A stretch of DNA of 20,593 bases from CAZLLV01 sp964560325 (GCA_964560325.1 CAZLLV010000450.1:1-20593); one strand, 5' to 3'; counted from the stretch's first letter, positions 5,837 to 13,746 are shown. Notes: a model not told the origin generated them from the letters alone. Program-made: numbers and translations.

Positions 5837-5857
5837 ATCGCGGAACGGCCGACATCC

Positions 5858-5876
5858 GGCGGGACACGGTCCCGCC
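5858..5876. terminator. Hairpin in the gap before the serine hydrolase, no U-tract
   Basis: GGCGGGAC (5858-5865), a 3-nt loop ACG, and the exact complement GTCCCGCC (5869-5876). It may isolate the hydrolase gene from upstream transcription. No T-run follows, so the terminator call is weak. Confidence 0.35.
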
Positions 5877-5913
5877 CTACGACGAGCACGGGCTCTGTCA
5901 TGAGCCGGGCGGA

Positions 5914-5919
5914 TAGCAT
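5914..5919 (+). promoter_or_regulatory. Possible -10 for a leaderless serine-hydrolase mRNA
   Basis: TAGCAT ends 6 bases before the ATG at 5926, the spacing expected if transcription starts on or next to the start codon. No Shine-Dalgarno is present, only a run of G. Leaderless genes are common in many high-GC phyla. No clear -35 was seen, so this is tentative. Confidence 0.35.
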
Positions 5920-5925
5920 CGGGGG

Positions 5926-7497
5926 ATGGAACCTCGACCGGCTCGTCCCGCCCGCCCAATGCTCCGGATCGTGCTCGTCTTCACCTCGGCCGTCCTCCTG
6001 GCGGCCGTGCTGCCGGTTCCGGCCGCCGCCGCCGGTTCTCCGACGGACGTGGCCGAAGCGGTCGCGGATTTCGCCGCCTACGCCGAGCAGGCGCGCTCCG
6101 AGTGGGGCGTTCCCGGGCTGGCCGTCGCGGTCGTCCAGGACGGTGAGGTCCTCCTCGCTCGGGGCTTCGGAGTGCGCGAGCTCGCCGCAGGCGGCGCCGC
6201 CGAGCCGGTCGACGAGCACACCCTCTTCGCCATCGGCTCCACCACCAAGGCGATGACCGCGGCGCTCCTCGGCCAGCTCGCCGAGGCCGGGGCGCTCGCC
6301 TGGGACGACCGGGTGGAGGAGCATCTCCCCGCCTTCCGGCTGCACGATCCGTGGGTCACCCGGGAGGTCACGATCCGCGACCTGCTCACCCACCGGGCCG
6401 GCCTCGGCAACGCCGATCTGCTCTGGTACGGCACCGACCGGAGCCGCGAAGAGATCCTGGCGAAGCTCGCCCTGGTCGAGCCGGCCTACTCCTTCCGCGG
6501 CGGCTACGTCTACCAGAACCTGATGTACGCGGCGGCGGGGGAGGTCGCGGCGCAGGTGGCTGGGGCGCCTTGGGAGCAGCTCGTCGACCGGCGCCTGTTC
6601 GAGCCCCTCGGGATGGAGCGGACCGCGCCCACCCTGGCCGTCGCCCGCACGCGAGAGAACGTGGCCGCGCCCCACCACGAGGTCGACGGCGAGATCCGGG
6701 TGATCGAGAACGAGCCGGTCGATCCCGTGGCCCCGGCAGGGTCCGTCTGGTCGAGCGTCGCCGAGCTCTCCCGCTGGATGCGGATGCTCCTCGCCGAGGG
6801 CCGCTGGCAGGGCGAGTCCGTCCTCGACGAGGAGACGGTCGCCGAGCTCCTCCACCCGCAGACGGTCCTGCGCCGGGACGACTTCTACCCGACCGCCCGG
6901 CTCACCGAGCCCCGCTGGATCACCTACGGCCTGGGCTGGTTCCAGCAGGACTACCGCGGGCGCATGGTCCACTTCCACACCGGCAGCATCGACGGCATGT
7001 CCGCGATCGTCGGTCTCGTGCCGGAGGCGGAGCTCGGGGTCGTGGTGCTCGCCAACATCGACCACGCCGAGCTCCGGCACGCCCTCCTCTGGCGTGCCGT
7101 CGATCTCTTCACCGGCGTCGAGGACGGCCGCGACTGGAGCGCCGAGCTGAAGGATCTCTACCAGGGGCTCGAGGAGGAGGCCGAGGCGCGCGCGGCGGAG
7201 GCCCGGGCCGAGCGCGCAGAGGGCACGGAGCCCTCGCTCCCCCTCTCCCGCTACGCCGGCGCCTACGCTCACCCCCTCTACGACACGGTCGAGGTCAAAG
7301 AAGAGGACGGCGGGCTCCGCTTCCTCGCCGGTGCCCGCCGCACCGCCCGTCTCGAGCATTGGCACCACGACACCTTCCGCGCCCACTGGGACCGGGAGTG
7401 GCAGGGGAGCACCCTCCTCACCTTCGCCCTCGACGCCGCCGGGGAGCCCGCGCGGCTCTGGGTGATGGGGCTCGGGTTCGAGCGGGAGGAGGATTGA
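5926..7497 (+). CDS. Exported beta-lactamase-family serine hydrolase
   Basis: 523 residues with an N-terminal signal peptide: an Arg-rich start, a hydrophobic stretch at about 14-32, then AAAAG. The class C beta-lactamase/DD-peptidase fold follows. S105-T-T-K108 (IGSTTK) is the nucleophile motif, Y196-Q-N198 the YxN motif, and H351-T-G353 (HFHTGS) the third motif. RDLLTHRAGL (151-160) is typical of this Pfam beta-lactamase family (serine hydrolases, esterases, D-aminopeptidases). A C-terminal beta-rich domain (about 425-523, from SRYAGAY) resembles the DUF3471-like extension seen on such enzymes. The substrate cannot be deduced, and antibiotic resistance should not be assumed. An internal ATG at 5959 is an alternative start. 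It stands alone on the plus strand and converges on mtgA with a 22-nt gap. Confidence 0.88.
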   Translation: MEPRPARPARPMLRIVLVFTSAVLLAAVLPVPAAAAGSPTDVAEAVADFAAYAEQARSEWGVPGLAVAVVQDGEVLLARGFGVRELAAGGAAEPVDEHTLFAIGSTTKAMTAALLGQLAEAGALAWDDRVEEHLPAFRLHDPWVTREVTIRDLLTHRAGLGNADLLWYGTDRSREEILAKLALVEPAYSFRGGYVYQNLMYAAAGEVAAQVAGAPWEQLVDRRLFEPLGMERTAPTLAVARTRENVAAPHHEVDGEIRVIENEPVDPVAPAGSVWSSVAELSRWMRMLLAEGRWQGESVLDEETVAELLHPQTVLRRDDFYPTARLTEPRWITYGLGWFQQDYRGRMVHFHTGSIDGMSAIVGLVPEAELGVVVLANIDHAELRHALLWRAVDLFTGVEDGRDWSAELKDLYQGLEEEAEARAAEARAERAEGTEPSLPLSRYAGAYAHPLYDTVEVKEEDGGLRFLAGARRTARLEHWHHDTFRAHWDREWQGSTLLTFALDAAGEPARLWVMGLGFEREED

Positions 7498-7519
7498 CCG
7501 GCGCCCCGTCGGCCGACCT

Positions 7520-8311
7520 TCAGCGGCGGCCGTCTTCGAGGTAGCTCGCGCCGCCGAGGTTTCGCACCTGCCGGGCGATCCACCCCTGGCGCTGGCGCAC
7601 GTAGCCGGACGGGGCCGCCACCTGGAAGCGTTCCGGGGCGGGGAGGACGGCGGCGAGCAGTGCCGACTCCGAGGGTCCGAGCGCGCCCGCCTCCTTGCCG
7701 AAGAACTCTCGGGCCGCCGCTCCCACGCCGAAGGTGCAGGGCCCGAGCTGGGCGGTGTTGACGTAGACCTCGAGGATGCGCTGCTTGGGCCAGGTGAGCT
7801 CGATCAAGACGGTTCCCCACGCCTCCAGCCCCTTGCGGATCCAGCTCCGCCCGGGCCAGAGGAAGAGGTTCTTGGTCACCTGCTGGGAGATGGTGCTCGC
7901 GCCTCGCCCGCGCTCGCCCGAGCGGGCCTCGGCCATCGCCTTCTCGATCGCCTCCACGTCGAAGCCGTGGTGGTCCGGGAAGCGTTGGTCCTCCGCGGCC
8001 ACGAACGCGATCGGGGTGTGCGGCGACAGGCGGTCCCAGCCCACCCAGTCGTACGCCACGCCGCGACAGGGGATCGCCCGCTGCAGCATGAAGGAGCTCG
8101 TCACCGGGGGCACGAACCGCATCACGAGGATCGGCAGCCAGCTCAGGGCGACGAAGAGCGCCGGCAGCGCGGAGCCCAGGATCGCGACCCGCCCCACCCG
8201 ACCCCGCCGTTGATAGAACGGCCGGCGGCGCAGCCACGCCCGCAGGAAGACGAGGGCGAGGACGAGCAGCGCGAGAAGGACGGCGCCGGCGAGGAGGTCC
8301 GCGACCGTCAC
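7520..8311 (-). CDS. mtgA: Monofunctional peptidoglycan glycosyltransferase (GT51)
   Basis: 263 residues from a GTG overlapping the cyclase stop by 4 nt (8308-8311). GT51 motifs are all present: E107 in AAEDQRFPDHHGFD (catalytic Glu), GASTISQQVTKNLF (137-150), and QRILEVYVNTAQLG (177-190, with the second Glu at 181). The enzyme polymerises lipid II into glycan strands at the periplasmic face of the inner membrane. Two hydrophobic segments, about 5-25 and 43-68, precede the catalytic domain, where MtgA proteins usually have one anchor. That would put the catalytic domain outside only if the N-terminus is also outside or one segment is not membrane-spanning. It is the last gene of a five-gene signalling operon, an unusual place for mtgA. 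Confidence 0.9.
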   Translation of the reverse strand: MTVADLLAGAVLLALLVLALVFLRAWLRRRPFYQRRGRVGRVAILGSALPALFVALSWLPILVMRFVPPVTSSFMLQRAIPCRGVAYDWVGWDRLSPHTPIAFVAAEDQRFPDHHGFDVEAIEKAMAEARSGERGRGASTISQQVTKNLFLWPGRSWIRKGLEAWGTVLIELTWPKQRILEVYVNTAQLGPCTFGVGAAAREFFGKEAGALGPSESALLAAVLPAPERFQVAAPSGYVRQRQGWIARQVRNLGGASYLEDGRR

Positions 8312-9987
8312 GTCGCGTTGTCCGCCTTGGTCGCCTCGGCCGCCTCGTTCATCTCGGTCTCCCGCCAGGTCTCGTCGATCACGAACAGCTCCATCGCGCC
8401 CTTCCCCTTGACCTCGATCGTACCGCGGGAACGGCCGCGGCAAAGGCCTGCGACCTGCTCCCACGCCTCCTTCGACAGGCAGACCTGGCCCGGCAGGCCG
8501 TTCGACTCGACGCGCGAGGCGGTGTTGACCGTGTCGCCCCAGACGTCGAACAGGAACTTCTTGTGGCCCACGATGCCGGCCATGACCTCGCCGTGGTGGA
8601 TACCGATGCGCACCCGCCAGCCGGACGCGAGCTCGCGGGTCCCCTCGACCATCTCGAGCCCGCAGCGTACGCAGGCGAGGACCGGGTTCTCGGCCGGCTC
8701 GAGCAGGCCGGCCGCGGCCATGAACGCGTCGCCGATCGTCTTGATCTTCTCCAGGCCGTGGCGCTCGGCGCACGCCTCGAACATCTCGACCATCTCCTGG
8801 AGGCCGTTCATCACCAGGTCGGGGTCGTTCGCGTCGCAGTAGGTGGTGAAGCCGACCACGTCGGTGAAGAGGACCGCCACCTCGGCCCGGCGCCGGGGTG
8901 CCACGCGCGACCGGGCCTGGAGCTCTTCGACCACCACGCCGGGGAGGATCACCCGCAGCAGCCGGTCGGCCCGCCGCTGCTCCTCCTCGATGCGCGCCAG
9001 GTGGAGCGCCTCGCGGTCGCGCAGGCGCTTCCTTTCGAGCGCCGCGCCGATCCGGGCTTCGAGGATCACCGGGTCGAACGGCTTGGTCACGTAGTCCTCG
9101 GCGCCCGCCTCCAGGCAGCGGACCACGCTCTCGACCTCGCCGAGCGCGGTGACCAGGATCACCGGCACGTGGCGCAGCGCCGGGTCGTCTTTCATGCGGC
9201 GCAGGGTCTCGTAGCCGTTCATCCCCGGCATCAGGAGGTCGAGGAGGACGAGGTCGAACGGTCCCGAGCGGGCGAGCGCGTCGAGCGCCTCCCGGCCGTC
9301 GCCCGCCTGGGCGGTCGCGTGGCCGCGCCGCTCCAGCCGGCGGACGAGGACCTCCCGGTTCGCCGCCACGTCGTCGACCACCAGGATGCGGCCGGGGGCG
9401 GCCTGGGCGGCCGGTGCGGGCTCGCCGAGCGAGCGGGCGAGATCGGCGAGCTCGGAGAGGTCGATGGCGCCCGCCGGCGGCGTGCTCTTCTCGTCCGATC
9501 CGGCGATCGGTCCGGCGGTCGACCCGGCGCTGGGGAAGGTGAGCAGGTCGCCGATCCGCGCGAGCAGCCCACGGCCGGCGGCGACGATCTGCGCCAGGTC
9601 CTCCGCCCGCGCGCCCGACCCGGAACCTTCCGCCCCGGAGCCGGCCTCCTCGGCGTCCTCCAGCAGCATCTCGGCGTAGCCGATGATCTGGTTGAGCGGC
9701 GTGCGCAGCTCGTGGCGGACCCGCGACTGGAGGTCGCCCCCGGCCGTGGCGTCCCCGACCGAGCCGCCGGCGAGCATCTCCTCCATGGTGGCGAGGAGCG
9801 TCTCGGCGGCGGCGCGGATCTTCTCCAAGTCGGCCGCCACCTCGGGCTCTCCGGCGGCGTCCTCGGCCAGCATGCCGGCGTAGCCGAGGATGGCGTCGAC
9901 CGGCGCTCGCAGCTCCTGGGCGAAGGCGGTACGCCAGAGGTCGCGGGCGCGATCCTCGAGCCGCTCGCCGGTCTCCGCCGGGCTCAC
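8308..9987 (-). CDS. DHp-DHp-REC-class III adenylyl cyclase fusion
   Basis: 559 residues from a GTG overlapping the response-regulator stop. Order: a degenerate histidine-kinase dimerisation-like segment (AQELRAPVDAILGYAGML, about 23-40, with Q24 in place of His), a second with the His (RHELRTPLNQIIGYAEML, H92), a Gly/Ser/Ala-rich linker, a receiver (about 199-316; phospho-acceptor D250 in LVLLDLLMPG, K302), a helical linker, and a class III cyclase (about 362-545). Cyclase residues are canonical: metal ligands D376 and D420, K416 and D481 specifying ATP rather than GTP, and N488 and R492 for the transition state, so the product should be cAMP. No HATPase domain is present, so H92 could only be phosphorylated by another kinase, presumably the one at 10392. 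No membrane segments are seen. It is expected to make cAMP when D250 is phosphorylated (inference). Confidence 0.9.
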   Translation of the reverse strand: MSPAETGERLEDRARDLWRTAFAQELRAPVDAILGYAGMLAEDAAGEPEVAADLEKIRAAAETLLATMEEMLAGGSVGDATAGGDLQSRVRHELRTPLNQIIGYAEMLLEDAEEAGSGAEGSGSGARAEDLAQIVAAGRGLLARIGDLLTFPSAGSTAGPIAGSDEKSTPPAGAIDLSELADLARSLGEPAPAAQAAPGRILVVDDVAANREVLVRRLERRGHATAQAGDGREALDALARSGPFDLVLLDLLMPGMNGYETLRRMKDDPALRHVPVILVTALGEVESVVRCLEAGAEDYVTKPFDPVILEARIGAALERKRLRDREALHLARIEEEQRRADRLLRVILPGVVVEELQARSRVAPRRRAEVAVLFTDVVGFTTYCDANDPDLVMNGLQEMVEMFEACAERHGLEKIKTIGDAFMAAAGLLEPAENPVLACVRCGLEMVEGTRELASGWRVRIGIHHGEVMAGIVGHKKFLFDVWGDTVNTASRVESNGLPGQVCLSKEAWEQVAGLCRGRSRGTIEVKGKGAMELFVIDETWRETEMNEAAEATKADNAT

Positions 9988-10376
9988 GGGCCGCCGCCGG
10001 TCCGACTGCCTGGGCCGCCGAGCAGCGCCTCGATCTTGCCCAGAAGCCGCGGCAGCTCGATCGGCTTGGTGTCGTACTCGTCGCAGCCGGCTTCGATCGC
10101 CTTCTCCCGGTCGCCGGCCATGGCGTGGGCGGTCAGCGCGATCACCGGGATGCCGGCCAGCTCGGCGTCCGCTTTGAGCCGCCGGGTCGCCTCCCAGCCG
10201 TCGATCACCGGCAGGCTCATGTCCATCAGGATCAGGTCGGGTGCGTCGCTGCGGGCGCGCTCGACTCCCTCGGCGCCGTCGGTCGCCATCACCACGTCGT
10301 AGCCCTTGCGGGCGAGGCGCCGCGAGAGCATGTCGCGGTTCATCTCGTTGTCTTCCACCAGCAAAATCTTCGGCAT
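9984..10376 (-). CDS. Single-domain response regulator (CheY/DivK-like)
   Basis: 130 residues from the ATG at 10376-10374, with GAAAGGGAAG just upstream as ribosome binding site. A complete receiver: acidic pair E8-D9 (VEDNEMN), phospho-acceptor D52 (LILMDMSLPV), T82 and K104 (DTKPIEL). VEDNEMNRDMLSRRL is the form common in receivers partnering hybrid kinases and in DivK. No output domain, only a short Gly-rich tail. It lies 15 nt after the kinase gene and overlaps the cyclase by 4 nt (GTGA), so it probably works as phosphate shuttle or competitor between the kinase and the cyclase's own receiver. Confidence 0.93.
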   Translation of the reverse strand: MPKILLVEDNEMNRDMLSRRLARKGYDVVMATDGAEGVERARSDAPDLILMDMSLPVIDGWEATRRLKADAELAGIPVIALTAHAMAGDREKAIEAGCDEYDTKPIELPRLLGKIEALLGGPGSRTGGGP

Positions 10377-10391
10377 CTTCCCTTTCGTCAG

Positions 10392-12515
10392 TCAGCTCGC
10401 CGCCGCCACCGCGCCGGGCTCCTCGCGCACCTCCGCCGGCAGGTCGACGGTGAAGGTGGTTCCCCGGCCCGGCTCGCTCTCCGCCGTCACGTCGCCGCCC
10501 ATCCTGCGGGCGAAGCGTCGGCAGAGGGTCAGGCCGAGGCCGGTGCCGCCGTACTTGCGGGTGGTCGAGGCGTCCGCCTGGGCGAACTCGTCGAACACCC
10601 GCCCGAGCTGCTCCGCGGTCATTCCGATCCCGGTGTCCGAGACCCGGAAGACCAGCCGGTCCCCGGCGGGCCTGTGCACCCGCTCGACCGTGAGCACGAC
10701 CTCGCCGCGTTCGGTGAACTTGCAGGCGTTCGACAGCAGGTTGAGGAGGATCTGGCGCACCTTCGTCAGGTCGGCGGTCATCGCTCCGACGGTCTCGGAG
10801 CCCGGCAGCGCGAGGCGATTGCCGTTGGCGGCGGCGAGCGGGGCGGCGGTCGTTTCGATCTCATCCAAAAGCGGCCTCACCTCGAAGCGCTCGACGTAGA
10901 GGTCCATCCGCCCGGCCTCGATCTTCGACAGGTCGAGCACGTCGTTGATCAGCGACAGCAGGTGCTTGCCGGCGGTGTGGACCTTCCGTAGATCGGCCAC
11001 CATCTCCTCCGGCTCCATCTCGCCCGCGTCCTCGATCAGCATCTCGCTGTAGCCGAGAATGGCGTTCATCGGCGTGCGCAGCTCGTGGCTCATGTTGGCG
11101 AGGAACGCGCTCTTCGCCCGGTTGGCCGCCTCGGCGGCTTCGGTCGCGGCCGCCAGCTCGGCCGCCTGGCGCTTCTCCTCGGTCACGTCGCGCACCACGA
11201 AGAGGACTTCGTCCTCGGCGCACGGCACCACGCGGGCGAGCCGGTCGTGCGGCAGCCCGTCGTCGATCCCCCCGTACTCGAGCGCCACCTCCTCGCGCCG
11301 CGCCAGGCAGTCGGCGATGGCGCGGCGGATACGGCGCTCGAGCTCCGGGTCCTCCCGCTGGTCGGCGCTCATGATCGCTCGAAGATCCTTGCCGATCGCC
11401 TCGCGCGGCGGCACCGGGAGGCTCAGGGTCCTGCCGCGCCGGGCGTCGAGCACGGTGCCGTCGGCGCTGAAGCGCAGGAACATGTCGGGCAGCGCATTGA
11501 GCAGCGCCCAGTGCCGCTGCTCGTTGACCGTCAGCCGCTCGGTCGCCCGGGTCAGCTCGGCGGTGCGTTCGTCGACCTTCGCCTCCAGGTCCCGGTTGGC
11601 GGCGCGCAGCGCGCGGCCGGCGAGCACCAGGCGCACGGTGGTGAAGACGATCACGGCGAGGAGCAGCAGGGCGAGGGAGGAGAGGATCTTCCGGACCCGG
11701 TTCGCCGCCACCTGCTCGGCGGCGGCGCGCGCGGCGTGGGCGTTCTCCAGGTCGCGGAGCTGCGCCTCGGCGCGCCCGCTGGTGACGTCGGCGACGATCG
11801 CGTCGACCCGTGGGAGGGTCTCGGCGTAGAGCGCCGCGTGGGCGGCGAGCAGATCGAGCGCCCGCGGCTCGATCGCCGGAAGGTGGCGGTCGCGGTTCGC
11901 GACCAGCCAGGCACCGATCGCGTCGAGCGCGGCCCGCTCTTCGGCGGCATCCGACCGGGTCGCGATCACCCGCAACCGCTCGGCCAGGCGCTGCTCGAGC
12001 TCCGCCGCGTCGGGCAGGGAGGCGGCGCGCGCCGCCAGCTCGCCGGCCGCGACCGGCAGGTAGGTGGCCGAGTTCTGGAGCCGGGCGTTGAGCATCTTGA
12101 GCTGCTCGATCTGCGCCGCCAGCCGGGCGATCAGGCTGGCGTGCAGCCGGAGCCCGCCGGCGATCTCGTCGTGCTCCGCCCCGGCCGCGTCGTCGTAGAT
12201 CGACACCCGGCGCAGGGCCTCGATCTGTTCCTCCAGGCGGCGGACGTCCTCGACGATCGGGTCGTAGCTGCGCAGGAGGCCGAAGCGGACCATCAGCACG
12301 TGCTCGGCGAGGGTCGAGTGGCTCTGCCGCAGCTCGCGCAGGCCGGCCTCGAAGCGCCGGTTCTGCTCCGGGTCGACGATGCGGGCGCGCAGCTGCGAGG
12401 CGGTCCAGGTGCCGACGACGAGGGCCAGCGCGCCCAGCCCAACGAAGAGGAGCGCCCGGCGGCGCCGGAGCCAGCGGCGCCAGGCGGGCCAGGCGGGGCG
12501 GGAAAGCCGGCTCAG
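10392..12515 (-). CDS. Membrane sensor histidine kinase with DAHL-type sensor
   Basis: 707 residues if translation starts at a CTG (12515-12513) that overlaps the peroxidase stop as CTGA, 6 nt after GGAGG. No ATG, GTG or TTG fits before the first membrane segment. TM1 is about 21-39. An all-helical periplasmic region follows, with LLRSYDPIVEDVRRLEEQIE, a signature of DAHL sensors. TM2 is about 274-295, then a helical linker, a PAS-like domain (about 335-450, from HWALLNALPDMFLRF), DHp with H477 (MSHELRTPMNAILGYSEML), and HATPase with N-box NLLSNACKF, DTGIGM and GTGLGL (near 656). It should autophosphorylate H477 and pass phosphate to the receivers encoded next. Coupling to a cytochrome c peroxidase points to a periplasmic redox or peroxide cue, which is inference. 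Confidence 0.88.
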   Translation of the reverse strand: MSRLSRPAWPAWRRWLRRRRALLFVGLGALALVVGTWTASQLRARIVDPEQNRRFEAGLRELRQSHSTLAEHVLMVRFGLLRSYDPIVEDVRRLEEQIEALRRVSIYDDAAGAEHDEIAGGLRLHASLIARLAAQIEQLKMLNARLQNSATYLPVAAGELAARAASLPDAAELEQRLAERLRVIATRSDAAEERAALDAIGAWLVANRDRHLPAIEPRALDLLAAHAALYAETLPRVDAIVADVTSGRAEAQLRDLENAHAARAAAEQVAANRVRKILSSLALLLLAVIVFTTVRLVLAGRALRAANRDLEAKVDERTAELTRATERLTVNEQRHWALLNALPDMFLRFSADGTVLDARRGRTLSLPVPPREAIGKDLRAIMSADQREDPELERRIRRAIADCLARREEVALEYGGIDDGLPHDRLARVVPCAEDEVLFVVRDVTEEKRQAAELAAATEAAEAANRAKSAFLANMSHELRTPMNAILGYSEMLIEDAGEMEPEEMVADLRKVHTAGKHLLSLINDVLDLSKIEAGRMDLYVERFEVRPLLDEIETTAAPLAAANGNRLALPGSETVGAMTADLTKVRQILLNLLSNACKFTERGEVVLTVERVHRPAGDRLVFRVSDTGIGMTAEQLGRVFDEFAQADASTTRKYGGTGLGLTLCRRFARRMGGDVTAESEPGRGTTFTVDLPAEVREEPGAVAAAS

Positions 12516-13537
12516 CCCGCACCTCCCGCCACGCCCTCGCCGGTCAGGGTGCCGAGGAAGGCGGCGAGCCCCTCGACCTCCTCGTCCGCCAGGTCCCGGC
12601 CGAGCTGGTAGCGCGCCATCACCCGGATCGCCTCGTCGAGGGTGGCGGTCGAACCGTCGTGGAAGTAGGGGGCGGTGAGCGCCACGTTGCGCAGGCTCGG
12701 CACCTTGAAGACGTGCCGGTCCTCCTCGCGGCCGGTGACGGCGAAGCGGCCGAGATCGGCCTCGGTCGGGTCGCCGCGGTCCGCGAAGTAGTCGCCCAGG
12801 ACGCCGAAGCGCTGGAACATGTTGCCGCCGACGCCGACCCCCTGGTGGCAGGCGGCGCAGCCGAGGTTCTTGAACAGCGTGTACCCCTCGCGCTCGGCCT
12901 CGGTCAGCGCGCGTTCGTCCCCGGCGAGGTAGCGGTCGAACCGGGACGGAGTGAGGAGCGAGCGCTGAAAGACGACCAGCGCGTCGATCACCGCCTCGGG
13001 GTCCGCGGGGCGGCCGTAGGTCTCCTGGAACGCCGCCCTGTAGATCGCGTCCTCCGCGATCCGCGCCGCCATCGCCGCCGGCTCGAGCCCGAGCTCCTCG
13101 TGACCCGCGATCGCGACCTGCTCCTCGAGCGTGCCGGCCCGGCCGTTCCACGACCACCGGAAGTGGAGGGCGGCGTTGAGCACCGTCGGGGTGTTGACCG
13201 GCGCCGGGGCGCCGCTCGCCCGGAGCGAGTAGCGCCGCCCGTCGGCGCCGCCGGAGGCCAGCTCGTGGCAGGTGGCGCACGAGGTCGCGCCGCTCTCCGA
13301 CAGGCGCGGGTCGTGAAACAGCCGCCGGCCGAGCGCGACCCGGCCGGGATCGAGCTCCGGCAGCGGTGGCAGGGGGCTGACCGGCTCGCTCAGGGAGACC
13401 GAGTCGGCCGCGGCCGGCTGCGCCGAGAAGAGGGTGGGCTCGTCCTCGCCGCAGGCGAGCGCCACGATCAGCAGTGCCGGCAGCACCGTCAGCACCAGGG
13501 GCAGGGGAAGAGACCACGTACGAAGAGAGCTGGACAC
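12512..13537 (-). CDS. Di-heme cytochrome c peroxidase/MauG-family lipoprotein
   Basis: 341 residues from a GTG at 13537-13535, preceded by GGAG at a suitable distance. The frame extends to a TTG at 13594, but those extra 19 residues are not signal-like. Residues 1-29 are a signal peptide ending in a lipobox-like VALAC (C29), so it is probably a lipoprotein. Two heme c sites are present: CATCH (87-91) and CAACH (227-231), spaced as in bacterial CCP/MauG enzymes. LGRRLFHDPRLS precedes the first, and VPSLRNVALTAPYFHDG (about 280-296) is the conserved C-terminal block. These enzymes reduce H2O2 or do hydroperoxide-driven oxidations in the periplasm. It leads the operon with the sensor kinase, sharing 4 nt with it, so it may supply or detoxify the sensed signal. 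Confidence 0.92.
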   Translation of the reverse strand: MSSSLRTWSLPLPLVLTVLPALLIVALACGEDEPTLFSAQPAAADSVSLSEPVSPLPPLPELDPGRVALGRRLFHDPRLSESGATSCATCHELASGGADGRRYSLRASGAPAPVNTPTVLNAALHFRWSWNGRAGTLEEQVAIAGHEELGLEPAAMAARIAEDAIYRAAFQETYGRPADPEAVIDALVVFQRSLLTPSRFDRYLAGDERALTEAEREGYTLFKNLGCAACHQGVGVGGNMFQRFGVLGDYFADRGDPTEADLGRFAVTGREEDRHVFKVPSLRNVALTAPYFHDGSTATLDEAIRVMARYQLGRDLADEEVEGLAAFLGTLTGEGVAGGAG

Positions 13538-13611
13538 GTCGTGCTCCGGTCTTGACGGACGCTCTCGACGAGCGGTCGAGCGGTCCGTCGGCAAAGCCTG
13601 GAGTTTCCTGC

Positions 13612-13640
13612 AAGATGACCGATCGGCCGCCCGCTGTCAA
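13612..13640 (-). promoter_or_regulatory. Promoter of the peroxidase-kinase-cyclase operon
   Basis: On the minus strand, a perfect TTGACA (13640-13635), a 17-nt spacer, and CATCTT (13617-13612, 3/6 match). A transcript from about 13605 would have a leader of about 68 nt before the GTG at 13537. The -35 is strong and the -10 weak, which often goes with activator dependence. It is the only good candidate found for the five-gene operon. Confidence 0.5.
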
Positions 13641-13675
13641 ACTCGATCATCAATAGAAATAGATCGATTCATCGC

Positions 13676-13704
13676 TTGATGACACCCTTCGACCCGGATA
13701 AGAT
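13676..13704 (+). promoter_or_regulatory. Sigma-70-like promoter of the IPT lipoprotein-vgrG pair
   Basis: TTGATG (13676-13681), a 17-nt spacer, then TAAGAT (13699-13704), four of six matches in each box. The leader to the ATG at 13747 would be about 36 nt. The -35 overlaps the right arm of a 7-bp inverted repeat, TCATCAA (13647-13653) and TTGATGA (13676-13682), which could be a regulator site. The region is AT-rich for this window. Confidence 0.5.
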
Positions 13705-13746
13705 CGTTCCCCTTCCCAGGCGCAACCACCGGGAGCGGGAAAGGCC

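Noticed and set aside
5926..7497. Antibiotic-resistance beta-lactamase
   Set aside because: The SxxK, YxN and HTG motifs place it in the broad serine-hydrolase/esterase family, with a C-terminal extension not typical of resistance enzymes. No resistance function can be claimed.
8563..10302. 579-codon plus-strand open frame, and a similar one at 11085-12611
   Set aside because: Both are antisense to the cyclase and kinase genes, which have complete catalytic motifs. Their translations are Arg/Gly/Leu-rich shadow sequence.
10392..13640. A 1082-residue kinase starting near 13640
   Set aside because: The first 375 codons of that frame lie inside the peroxidase gene, whose heme motifs and signal peptide are in another frame. 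The kinase begins at the end of the peroxidase.
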